Source: CAZIBG01 sp964536985 | GTDB taxonomy: Bacteria > Patescibacteriota > Saccharimonadia > Saccharimonadales > AWTP1-31 | Direction: 5' to 3' | NCBI GenBank assembly: GCA_964536985.1 | Contig: CAZIBG010000012.1 | Coordinates: 1-27,632, forward strand | DNA length: 27,632 nucleotides | In this document: piece by piece, positions 6,877 through 13,607 of the stretch | Numbering within the stretch: position 1 is the first letter of the stretch | How the letters are laid out: each line of letters begins with the position of its first letter | The notes under the pieces: generated by a model | Database searches by the model: none | What the model saw: the letters and a program-made list of their open reading frames with translations, nothing else | Told to the model about the DNA's origin: nothing | Translations under genes and position numbers: made by a program

Positions 6877-7656
6877 CTACGATTGAACCTTGCGGATAAG
6901 TTTAGCCTTCAAGGCGGGAGATAACAAGACAGTGGTAATAATGGAAAGTTTATTCTTAATTCCATGCACCGCAACCGCTTTACCCTTGATCATAGATGTG
7001 TAACCATACTGAGCAACGTCCATGGCTGTCGGCAAATCTCCCCCACTAAAAATGCCTGATCGAGTAGCCGCGGCCGTTTTTGCAAAGTTGGTTTTAGTTG
7101 GACCCGGACAGAGCGCTGTAACCGTCACTCCACTTCCCTGTAGCTCATTGGCTACAGCCACGCTAAAACGCAGCACATAGGCTTTTGTGGCGTAGTACTC
7201 GGCCAATAAGGGACCAGGAAAGAAAGAAGCAATGCTAGCCACATTCAATATCCGTCCCTTGCCTTGCTTTTTCATATCAATCCCAAATTGCTTTGTCAGG
7301 TAAGTCAGGCAGGTAATATTAAGATCAATCATTGCTTGCTGTTTATCCCAGTCACCATCCAGGAACATGCCGTAATCACCAAAGCCAGCGTTATTAATCA
7401 GGTAATCTATCGGTAAATTTTGTGCCGATACATCTTTGTAAAACTTTTCTACGACCTTGATTTGCGACAAATCACCAGCGAAAACTTGCGTTTTGACCCC
7501 TTGCTTTTGTAGCTCAATGGCAAGCTTCTCAAGTTCAGGTTTGTTCCGTGCGGCCAATACTACGTTCACTCCCTTGGAGGCAAATATCTCGGCAAAGGCT
7601 TTGCCGATGCCGCTACTTGCACCAGTTACAACTGCCCATTCCTCGCCACGGGTCAT
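6877..7656 (-). CDS. Short-chain dehydrogenase/reductase (SDR), classical
   Basis: NAD(P)-dependent oxidoreductase of 259 aa. The Rossmann cofactor motif TGASSGIG starts near residue 12. NNAGFGDYG is the structural NNAG motif, the catalytic Ser is in NVASIASFFPG, and Tyr/Lys are in YYATKAY. AARNKPEL after the second strand (Arg) suggests NADP preference. The ATG overlaps the stop of the sugar isomerase gene as ATGA, and the deacetylase gene follows 12 nt downstream, so the three are one operon. It resembles the DltE/YdfG-like 'SDR family oxidoreductase' group. Substrate cannot be predicted. Confidence 0.88.
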   Translation of the reverse strand: MTRGEEWAVVTGASSGIGKAFAEIFASKGVNVVLAARNKPELEKLAIELQKQGVKTQVFAGDLSQIKVVEKFYKDVSAQNLPIDYLINNAGFGDYGMFLDGDWDKQQAMIDLNITCLTYLTKQFGIDMKKQGKGRILNVASIASFFPGPLLAEYYATKAYVLRFSVAVANELQGSGVTVTALCPGPTKTNFAKTAAATRSGIFSGGDLPTAMDVAQYGYTSMIKGKAVAVHGIKNKLSIITTVLLSPALKAKLIRKVQS

Positions 7657-8687
7657 GCCAGCTCTTTTTTGAACTTCTCTACCAGATCAACTGGCGAGGG
7701 ATTTAGTCCGTTTAATAGCCCCAGATAAAGCGAAGTGAAGTCGCCCATCAACACCGTCCACAATAGGTGCTGCAGGTGAGTCTGCCCTACCGCCTGTACA
7801 ATATGTGGTTCTGGTCGCTTACCCGATAGCAACTTTGAGCTTAGATCAAAGCGCTGCTGAACCCGCGGGTGATCAAACGATGAGCGTAAATCAACAATTG
7901 CGTAAGGTTTCTGAACGGGATGTGAGCTCCAACCAATAAACTCGTTGTGGTTAAACTCTGGGAGCTGCCCCATCCAGGCTACGTTTTTGGCGTTCTCGTT
8001 AAAACTAATCTTCCACTTGTAAGCAGCTGGCGCCAAAAATTGACCAGCATACACTACAATACTCTTGCCCATAAGTTCTTGAGCGAGCTTTTTGGCTGGG
8101 TTCTTTGCCGTTGGAACTTCGGGCAAGAAGTCCTGAATATGATTAGTGAGGAATCCGGCTGCGTTTACCATCTCTTTTTCAGTCGTATTGTCGATAAATA
8201 AGCCCGTTTTGGTCAATAGCTGGACAATGGCTTTGAGATTATAAAAAACTGCATAGCGTGGCTGACTCACTTTTGGCAGAACAATACAGTGATAACCTTT
8301 TTCCTTGGCTATTTCTTCCAGCTTGCCTCCTCCGGCAATCACCACAATGGTTGCACCTGCTTTTTCTGCCGCCGATAACGCACTAATGCTCTCTTCAGTA
8401 TTGCCAGAGTAACTGGAGGCAATAAAAAGCGTCCCTTTACCGACATATCCTGGGATAGTGTACTGACGAGAAATCTCGAATGGAACGCTGTAGCCTGGCC
8501 AAACTGCGCTGAGCAGTGCCGCCAGCGCTGAGCCACCCATGCCCGAGTAGACAATATTAGCGAACTTTTTAGTAGGCGCCCACTTGGATATATCAAAATC
8601 GTAAAGGAGCTGTTCGGGCTGTTTGGCCGCAATGCCGAGGGCATCTTGGGCGTCTTTTTCGTGTATGTATTTAAGATCATCAAGCAT
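7653..8687 (-). CDS. Bifunctional phosphoglucose/phosphomannose isomerase (SIS domains)
   Basis: Interconverts fructose-6-phosphate with glucose-6-phosphate and mannose-6-phosphate, feeding glycolysis and sugar-nucleotide synthesis. Two SIS domains are visible: VYSGMGGSALAALL and SSYSGNTEE in the first, and the ELPEFNHNE-type catalytic motif (QLPEFNHNEFIGW) in the second. The C-terminal LNPSPVDLVEKFKKEL matches the archaeal-type PGI/PMI family ('DPTPVDLIEELK'). The start at 8687 (344 aa) is preferred over an ATG at 8705, because TATACT lies exactly 6 nt upstream of it and overlaps the codons of the longer frame. First gene of the isomerase-SDR-deacetylase operon. Confidence 0.85.
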   Translation of the reverse strand: MLDDLKYIHEKDAQDALGIAAKQPEQLLYDFDISKWAPTKKFANIVYSGMGGSALAALLSAVWPGYSVPFEISRQYTIPGYVGKGTLFIASSYSGNTEESISALSAAEKAGATIVVIAGGGKLEEIAKEKGYHCIVLPKVSQPRYAVFYNLKAIVQLLTKTGLFIDNTTEKEMVNAAGFLTNHIQDFLPEVPTAKNPAKKLAQELMGKSIVVYAGQFLAPAAYKWKISFNENAKNVAWMGQLPEFNHNEFIGWSSHPVQKPYAIVDLRSSFDHPRVQQRFDLSSKLLSGKRPEPHIVQAVGQTHLQHLLWTVLMGDFTSLYLGLLNGLNPSPVDLVEKFKKELA

Positions 8688-8693
8688 AGTCAT

Positions 8694-8699
8694 AGTATA
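8694..8699 (-). promoter_or_regulatory. -10 box of leaderless isomerase operon
   Basis: TATACT on the minus strand, then ATGACT (6 nt), then the ATG at 8687. An upstream in-frame ATG lies just 5' of this box and would not be on such a transcript. Confidence 0.55.
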
Positions 8700-8723
8700 A
8701 GGCATTTTACCTGTAACATGCTT

Positions 8724-8741
8724 ATGCTATAGTGGTAGCAT
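8724..8741. repeat. Inverted repeat in divergent promoter region
   Basis: ATGCTA-6 nt-TAGCAT between the isomerase operon and the repeat-protein gene. It could be an operator or a short hairpin in the plus-strand 5' UTR. No binding family is evident. Confidence 0.4.
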
Positions 8742-8782
8742 AGTAGAAATAATTTACACAATATAGTTAATGGGGGTGGGAA

Positions 8783-9388
8783 ATGTTCGACCAAAATGAT
8801 CAAAATCAACCAGTGGTAGACGCGGCCGCAGCTGCAACAACGGCTCCACTTCCAACGGCACCTGCAGCACCTGTTGATCAGCCTACTGCCGATCCAGTTG
8901 ACCTTAGTGCTCCAGCAGCTCCAACAGATGTTACTGCACCAACCGCTGATCCAGTAGCCGACACTACTAGCTTTAACATGACGCCTATGACTCCAGATAT
9001 GTCACCTGTTGATCAGCCTACTGCCGATCCAGTTGACCTTAGTGCTCCAGCAGCTCCAACAGATGTTACTGCACCAACCGCTGATCCAGTAGCCGATAGC
9101 GTCACTACCTTCTCTCCTACACCAACCTCCGGTGGCGACGAACTTCTATCAATCAAGCAGGAAGCGCTTCAGAATCTTTCCCCGTTACTTAATCACCTAG
9201 ACCAAACACCAGAAGAGAAATTCCGCACCACTATGATGCTTATTCAGGCCTCAGACGACCAATCCATGGTCCAAGCCGCATATGCAGCAGCAAAAGAAAT
9301 CACCGATGAAAAAATCCGTGCACAAGCGTTGCTCGATATCATCAACGAAATCAACTACTTCACTCAGCAACAAAAACCAACCGAATAG
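8783..9388 (+). CDS. Pro/Ala/Thr-rich repeat protein with helical C-terminal domain
   Basis: 201 aa protein that I do not recognise. Residues 1 to about 115 are low-complexity, rich in Pro, Ala, Thr and Asp, and probably disordered. They contain two identical 31-residue copies of a PVDQPTADPVDLSAPAAP... unit (from about residues 29 and 74, spacing 45), with the shorter PTADPV phrase repeated inside each. The C-terminal 80 residues (from about 120) are predicted helical and end in a polar tail. There is no signal peptide or membrane segment. A G-rich site (GGGGGTGGG) lies 3 nt before the ATG and is probably the ribosome binding site. A role as a flexible linker or scaffold with a C-terminal binding domain is only a guess. 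Confidence 0.75.
   Translation: MFDQNDQNQPVVDAAAAATTAPLPTAPAAPVDQPTADPVDLSAPAAPTDVTAPTADPVADTTSFNMTPMTPDMSPVDQPTADPVDLSAPAAPTDVTAPTADPVADSVTTFSPTPTSGGDELLSIKQEALQNLSPLLNHLDQTPEEKFRTTMMLIQASDDQSMVQAAYAAAKEITDEKIRAQALLDIINEINYFTQQQKPTE
8868..8961 (+). repeat. 94-bp perfect direct repeat, copy 1
   Basis: Identical base for base to 9003-9096, offset 135 bp (45 codons), in the repeat-protein gene. Lack of even silent differences points to recent duplication or gene conversion. Confidence 0.95.
9003..9096 (+). repeat. 94-bp perfect direct repeat, copy 2
   Basis: Second copy of the unit at 8868-8961. The 41-bp spacer between copies encodes a different, Met/Thr-rich stretch (SFNMTPMTPDM). Confidence 0.95.
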
Positions 9389-9397
9389 ACTCGGTTG
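9378..9397. terminator. Possible short bidirectional hairpin between convergent genes
   Basis: CAACCGA-6 nt-TCGGTTG forms a 7-bp stem across the stop codon of the repeat-protein gene and the 12-bp gap before the convergent gene's stop. No T-run follows, so intrinsic termination is uncertain. Confidence 0.35.
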
Positions 9398-9400
9398 ATC

Positions 9401-9823
9401 TTATAGATCTACGTCTGGTCCGGTTCGAACAAGCGTTTCGCTGCTATCATCGTCAGTACGTGGTTGAGTTGTAGGTGCCTGCACTGGAGTTGTTGTCTGA
9501 GAACTAGATGAATCTGGAACGGTAGTCGTCGCTTCAGGCTTAGGGGTTGGCCTAGTTTCTGCCTTAGGTGTTTCGGGAAGAGGTTCTGTGGTGGTTTCGG
9601 TCGTATCTGTTGTATTAGGTTTATCGTTTCGTGCAACTTTTCGGTATAACCATAGGCCACCAAAATATAGTGCAGCCAGAACAAGTAGTGATATCAAAAG
9701 AGATACAATTCCAACCAACCACGCCATGCCCATGCGCTCACGGTGCTCAGCTTGCGCGTACGCTTGTACCTCTGGTGGTAAATTACTGTTGACGTTCTTA
9801 GAACGACGATTAAACAACTTCAT
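9401..9823 (-). CDS. Single-pass membrane protein with Thr/Pro-rich tail
   Basis: 140 aa, not assigned to a known family. Residues 1-32 are basic and polar (RRSKNVNSNLPPEVQAYAQAEHRERM), then one membrane helix spans about 33-60. A Thr/Pro/Ser/Glu-rich disordered tail follows to residue 140. The short basic N terminus suggests N-in topology, with the tail outside, like a stalk or wall-spanning segment. GGAG stands about 6 nt before the ATG (GATGGAGAGTCTATG), so it is translated from a normal ribosome binding site. Convergent with the repeat-protein gene, which has a similar Pro/Thr composition. Confidence 0.75.
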   Translation of the reverse strand: MKLFNRRSKNVNSNLPPEVQAYAQAEHRERMGMAWLVGIVSLLISLLVLAALYFGGLWLYRKVARNDKPNTTDTTETTTEPLPETPKAETRPTPKPEATTTVPDSSSSQTTTPVQAPTTQPRTDDDSSETLVRTGPDVDL

Positions 9824-9910
9824 AGACTCTCCATCACTTAGATGTCTATATCATAGTACAAATTGGACTAATAGGCAATGTTTGTTGCTAACCACAAGTA
9901 TTCTAGACGA

Positions 9911-11554
9911 CTACATCATGCCCATGCCGGGCATTCCGCCGCCACCTGCTGGTTCCGATTCCTTTTCGGGAACATCTACTACAAGCGCACCCATGGTCAT
10001 ACTTGTTCCGGCAATGGAAACGGCGTTCTGGATAGCCTCTTTGGTCACTCGGGCTGGATCGACTACACCTGCGGCTCTGAGGTCCACTAGCTTAGTGGGA
10101 TCGTTGACGTTTACGCCCATACCAGCCTTGGCCTTCTTAACCTGCGGAAGCCATTCGTCAGGATTCACTCCGGCGTTGCTCATTAAGATACGGAACGGTT
10201 GCTCAAGAGCGTTCTGCAGGATTGCGGCGCCAGCAGCTTCGGAGTCGTGTCCGGAGGTTTTGATATGACCTGCAAGATTAATCAGCGTTACGCCTCCACC
10301 AGAGACGATACCCTCGTCTAAGGCGGCTTTTGTAGCAGCAACTGCATCGTCTACACGGAACTTCTTTTCCTCGATTTCAGTTTCGGTTGCACCACCAACC
10401 TTAATCACTGCAACCTTGCCCTGTAGGCAAGCTCGGCGAGTCTGCCGGTCGTCTTTGTCATATTGGTTGGTTGTGGTCTTAATCTGTTCGTTTATCTGAG
10501 CAATGCGCGCTTTTACGGCGGATGCTTTGCCAGCACCTTCGATGATGGTTGTTTCGTCTTTAGTGACGATCACCTTACGAGCGCTACCAAGCATATCTAG
10601 CTCGACGTCCTCGAAGGTCATACCTTGGTCGTTACTAATCACTTGAGCGCCCGTCAGAATGGCGATATCTTCAAGTCGATCAGCGCGCTTGTCTCCAAAA
10701 CTTGGAGCCTTAACGGCAACAGTATTAAAGACTCCCTTGAGCTTGTTTAGAATCAGTGTACCTAGTGCCTCGCCTTCGACGTCTTCGGCGATGATAACTA
10801 AGTCTTTTTTGCCTGCTTGAGCCAACTTCTCAAGTATCGGTAGGAACTCTTGCACGGAACTGATCTTCTGATCGGTCACTAAGATTGCAGGCTTGTTATA
10901 TACCGCCTCCATGCGCGTGGTGTCAGTAACCATGTAAGCACTCACAAAACCACGGTCCATAGTGAATCCTTCGACAACTTCGCTCTCGAGCAATAAGCCT
11001 TGGCCTTCTTCTACGGTAACGACGCCGTCTTTGCCGACTTTATCGATGATATCAGCAATAAGGTTACCGATTTCAGCGTCCCCAGCGCTAATGGTGGCAA
11101 CTTCTGCCACTCGGGATTTCTTGCCTTTGATGTCTTCCGCCATTCCACCAAGCTGCTTAATAACATCGTGAGCCGCCGCTTCAAGACCCTTTCGGAGCAA
11201 CATTGGATTGTGGCCAGCAGCAATCAGCTTGTTGGCTTCGTTTAAAATGTTGTAGGTTAAGACCGTAACAGTGGTGGTTCCATCGCCTGCTACGTCGTTC
11301 ATCTTATTGGCTGCTTGTTTGATAAGCTCAGCACCAACTTTGTAGCCAAGAGTTTCGTCGTCGACGTCAGCAACATCGACGTTTTTAGCCACCGTTACGC
11401 CATCATGGGTAACCGTTACGCCACCGTAGCTTTTACTAATAACAACATTTCGGCCTTTGGGACCCATGGTGGTCTTTACAGCATCATAAAGAATCTGAGC
11501 ACCACCCAAAATTCGTCGCCGTGCGTCTTCGTCATAAAATACTTTTTTAGCCAT
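9911..11554 (-). CDS. groEL: Chaperonin GroEL (Hsp60)
   Basis: ATP-dependent folding chamber subunit (14-mer), cytoplasmic. Full-length at 547 aa. Signatures are GPKGRNVVISKSYGGVTVTHDGVTVA, VAGDGTTTVTVL (ATP-binding Asp in DGTTT), RAALDEGIVSGGG-type (KAALDEGIVSGGGVTLINLA) and the Gly/Met-rich C-terminal tail GGGGMPGMGMM. AAGGAG lies 6 nt before the ATG. It is 18 bp downstream of groES in a groES-groEL operon controlled by the CIRCE element upstream of groES. The Met/Gly repeat tail is typical of fully functional bacterial GroEL. Confidence 0.98.
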   Translation of the reverse strand: MAKKVFYDEDARRRILGGAQILYDAVKTTMGPKGRNVVISKSYGGVTVTHDGVTVAKNVDVADVDDETLGYKVGAELIKQAANKMNDVAGDGTTTVTVLTYNILNEANKLIAAGHNPMLLRKGLEAAAHDVIKQLGGMAEDIKGKKSRVAEVATISAGDAEIGNLIADIIDKVGKDGVVTVEEGQGLLLESEVVEGFTMDRGFVSAYMVTDTTRMEAVYNKPAILVTDQKISSVQEFLPILEKLAQAGKKDLVIIAEDVEGEALGTLILNKLKGVFNTVAVKAPSFGDKRADRLEDIAILTGAQVISNDQGMTFEDVELDMLGSARKVIVTKDETTIIEGAGKASAVKARIAQINEQIKTTTNQYDKDDRQTRRACLQGKVAVIKVGGATETEIEEKKFRVDDAVAATKAALDEGIVSGGGVTLINLAGHIKTSGHDSEAAGAAILQNALEQPFRILMSNAGVNPDEWLPQVKKAKAGMGVNVNDPTKLVDLRAAGVVDPARVTKEAIQNAVSIAGTSMTMGALVVDVPEKESEPAGGGGMPGMGMM

Positions 11555-11572
11555 ATTTACTCCTTTGAATCC

Positions 11573-11836
11573 CTATTTAACTGTCGCGATTATGTTGGCG
11601 CTTAAGACAAGTGTGTAATCTTCTTTGGCCACTTTTACAGTAGTGGCTTCGTATTCGTTGCGGTAAATAACTCGGTCGCCCACTTTTACGGCCTTAGCAT
11701 TCTCGCCAACAGCTACAACTTTGGCAATCTTTGGCTTTTCTTGGGCATTACCTGGCAAATATAGTCCGCTCGCAGTTTTGTTAGCCGCTTCTTCGGCTTG
11801 CACTACAATATAGTCGGCCATTGGTTGTATGTTCAT
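11573..11836 (-). CDS. groES: Co-chaperonin GroES (Hsp10)
   Basis: Heptameric lid of the GroEL chamber. The start at 11836 gives 87 aa, with GAGGAG about 6 nt upstream. The longer frame begins inside the CIRCE operator and is not used. Family features are IQPMADYIVVQAEEA at the N terminus, SGLYLPGNAQEKP as the mobile loop, and VKVGDRVIYRNEYEA near the end. It is slightly short and lacks the usual 'GGI' loop tip: the mobile loop reads KTASGLYLP, as in many bacterial GroES. Confidence 0.95.
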   Translation of the reverse strand: MNIQPMADYIVVQAEEAANKTASGLYLPGNAQEKPKIAKVVAVGENAKAVKVGDRVIYRNEYEATTVKVAKEDYTLVLSANIIATVK

Positions 11837-11865
11837 AATTACTCCTCGCTTAAAGTCTAAAGACG

Positions 11866-11892
11866 TTAGCACTTAGATGGTCTGAGTGCTAA
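11866..11892 (-). promoter_or_regulatory. CIRCE operator (HrcA-binding site)
   Basis: On the minus strand TTAGCACTC-N9-AAGTGCTAA, matching the consensus TTAGCACTC-N9-GAGTGCTAA with one mismatch in the second arm. It sits between the promoter and groES, as in many bacteria, so groES-groEL should be repressed by HrcA and induced by heat. No hrcA gene is in this window. Confidence 0.92.
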
Positions 11893-11903
11893 TACGTACC
11901 CTC

Positions 11904-11933
11904 ATAATAGTCGACTCACGGTGGTAGAGTCAA
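11904..11933 (-). promoter_or_regulatory. groES-groEL promoter
   Basis: -35 TTGACT (11928-11933) and -10 TATTAT (11904-11909) on the minus strand, 18-bp spacer. Transcription would begin just before the CIRCE element. Confidence 0.8.
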
Positions 11934-11950
11934 GGATCTGGCCGTCGTGT

Positions 11951-11956
11951 TACAAT
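11951..11956 (+). promoter_or_regulatory. Extended -10 box of leaderless amidinotransferase-like gene
   Basis: TGT-TACAAT (TG at 11948/49-type extension), then 6 nt, then ATG at 11963. The region overlaps the upstream part of the divergent groES promoter. Confidence 0.6.
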
Positions 11957-11962
11957 CTGCTT

Positions 11963-12847
11963 ATGCCAAAAATCAACCAGCATGTTCTGATGTCCGGTGC
12001 CGACTTCTTCGACGACGGTTTTGCAATTAACCCCTATATGAATCACCAGACTCCTGTTGATGTCGAAAAGGCGAAAGCCGAGCACAGTGCAATCCGGGAG
12101 GCGCTCGAATCTGCCGGGGTCCAGGTGATCAAAGTGGCCCCTCCAGTAAACTGCCAAGATGGTGTCTACACCGCCAACTGGGCACTTTGTATAGGAGACA
12201 AAGCGGTAATGTCGCGCTTGCCTAACAAACGAAAAGACGAAGAGCCATATGCAGCCCAGCTTTTAAAGAAAATGGACAAGAAGATCGTCTTGGTGCCAGA
12301 TGAACTGCGTTTCAGCGGCCAGGGCGATGCCCTTCCATGTGGCAACGATTTGTTCACAGGCAGCAACTATCGGACAGATTGGCAAGTCCACGAATTCCTA
12401 GCTAAAGAACTTGGCGTCAACGTCATTAGCCTTCAGACAATCCCGAAGCGTGGACTTCACGGCATTGGAAAGCGAAAAATAAACCCAACAACCGGTTGGC
12501 CAGATAGCTTTTACTACGACATTGATTTGGCGCTGTCTGTACTGCGGGCACCCGATGGCAATCAAAAAGGGCTTATCGCCTGGTGCCCCGAGGCATTTAC
12601 TCGCAAAAGCCGCGCATTACTACATGCCTACGAAGGTGTAGAAAAAATAGAAGTCAGTCGCTCTGAAGCCACTAAAGGTTTTGCTTGCAACCTAGTCTCT
12701 ACCGGTGAGACGGTCGTTATGAGTGCCAAGGCACCAAAGTTCAAAGCCGAGCTTATACGTCGCGGATTCAAGGTCATCACACCCGAAATCACTGAGCTAG
12801 CCAAAGGCGGTGGTTACATCCGCTGCACCACGCTAACACTCCGTTAG
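11963..12847 (+). CDS. Amidinotransferase/DDAH-fold protein, altered active site
   Basis: 294 aa member of the guanidino-group modifying superfamily (dimethylarginine dimethylaminohydrolase, arginine deiminase, amidinotransferase). The C-terminal GGGYIRCTTLTL matches the nucleophile motif GGGxxRCxTL, with Cys288 as the candidate nucleophile. NWALCIGDKAVMSRLPNKRKDEE and GDALPCGNDLFTGSNYRT match the substrate-binding loops. The usual catalytic His-x-Asp segment (H-L/I-D) reads YYDID here, so Asp186 takes the His position, and the usual EGGD is GQGD. Activity may therefore differ. The start at 11963 is chosen because TACAAT is 6 nt upstream; the longer frame has no start signal. Substrate unknown. 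Confidence 0.75.
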   Translation: MPKINQHVLMSGADFFDDGFAINPYMNHQTPVDVEKAKAEHSAIREALESAGVQVIKVAPPVNCQDGVYTANWALCIGDKAVMSRLPNKRKDEEPYAAQLLKKMDKKIVLVPDELRFSGQGDALPCGNDLFTGSNYRTDWQVHEFLAKELGVNVISLQTIPKRGLHGIGKRKINPTTGWPDSFYYDIDLALSVLRAPDGNQKGLIAWCPEAFTRKSRALLHAYEGVEKIEVSRSEATKGFACNLVSTGETVVMSAKAPKFKAELIRRGFKVITPEITELAKGGGYIRCTTLTLR

Positions 12848-12852
12848 ATTCC

Positions 12853-12881
12853 TTGCTTTTTACCTATTATTATGCTAATGT
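12853..12881 (+). promoter_or_regulatory. Candidate promoter of the 239-aa orphan gene
   Basis: -35-like TTGCTT (12853-12858), 17 bp, then a TGC-extended TAATGT (12876-12881), and ATG 6 nt later. A TATAGT lies closer still (12881-12886), so the exact box is uncertain. Confidence 0.4.
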
Positions 12882-12887
12882 ATAGTT

Positions 12888-13607
12888 ATGGAAACGGTCT
12901 CAACCAATCTCCCTGAAACGCCTGCTGAGCCACTCAAAATGTGGAGTTTGTTCCTCTACGAAGCGCCTGATTTTCCGGGCCAGCTCGTAAGAGAAGTACG
13001 TGATTATACCCGTGGCTACCTAGATGGTGTAGATGATCGCGGCAAAGCAGTAGATGCCGTAAGAGAAGCACTTCTAGTCAGCAAGGGACTTTTTGATGAT
13101 CTAGCTTCAACATATGGTGTGAAGAATGTTGGATTTACTCCTGCAATCGGCAATAGCCCACTCGATGGCAAGCTTGTTGGTCTGATCCGATCGGAGATTA
13201 TAGAGGGTCAAGGCTATACTGTTCCTCCCATTGGAAATGAAGTAGATATTGATGCTCGACTTGAATCAATAGATATTGCCCCAGAACATAAAGCAGCCGC
13301 CAAAGTGTTGCTCGATAAACTAACCCCTTACTTTGTAGACAATTCACGTGAAGATCAGGATTTCTTGGACGACGTATTTAGCATCGATCAATACATCTAC
13401 ACACCACCAACCGCAGAATCTCCGGAAGGAGAGTTTGTGCTCGTTGATATGGATCCGCCACTATACGAAGGTGGTGAGGTAGATGGATCAGTGTTGCATG
13501 CAGAAAAGATGATTCATATGTTAGCCCGAAAAACACTTGAGCCTGAACAGCTCGAGGCATGGAAAGAACAGCTTAATCTAGACCTTACTCAAGCCAGAAT
13601 AATCTAG
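12888..13607 (+). CDS. Hypothetical protein, 239 aa
   Basis: Acidic soluble protein that I do not recognise. No membrane helix, signal peptide, cysteine pair or known catalytic motif is visible. The N-terminal 15 residues are Pro/Thr-rich and probably flexible. Predicted helices follow (PGQLVREVRDYTRGYLDGVDDRGKAVDAVREALLVSKGLFDDLAS), then a mixed region and a helical C terminus. It appears to be leaderless, with no Shine-Dalgarno. Its stop overlaps the convergent murE stop by 3 bases, with no room for a terminator. Likely a lineage-specific cytoplasmic protein. Confidence 0.7.
   Translation: METVSTNLPETPAEPLKMWSLFLYEAPDFPGQLVREVRDYTRGYLDGVDDRGKAVDAVREALLVSKGLFDDLASTYGVKNVGFTPAIGNSPLDGKLVGLIRSEIIEGQGYTVPPIGNEVDIDARLESIDIAPEHKAAAKVLLDKLTPYFVDNSREDQDFLDDVFSIDQYIYTPPTAESPEGEFVLVDMDPPLYEGGEVDGSVLHAEKMIHMLARKTLEPEQLEAWKEQLNLDLTQARII

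Noticed and set aside
8868..9096. Direct repeats as part of a mobile element or CRISPR array
   Set aside because: Both copies are in frame inside one coding sequence, with only two units and no adjoining transposase or cas gene.
9588..10268. 226-aa plus-strand frame opposite groEL
   Set aside because: Antisense shadow of groEL and the membrane protein gene; composition is not protein-like.
11840..11872. GroES start at 11872
   Set aside because: That ATG lies inside the CIRCE operator, and the inner ATG has a good ribosome binding site.
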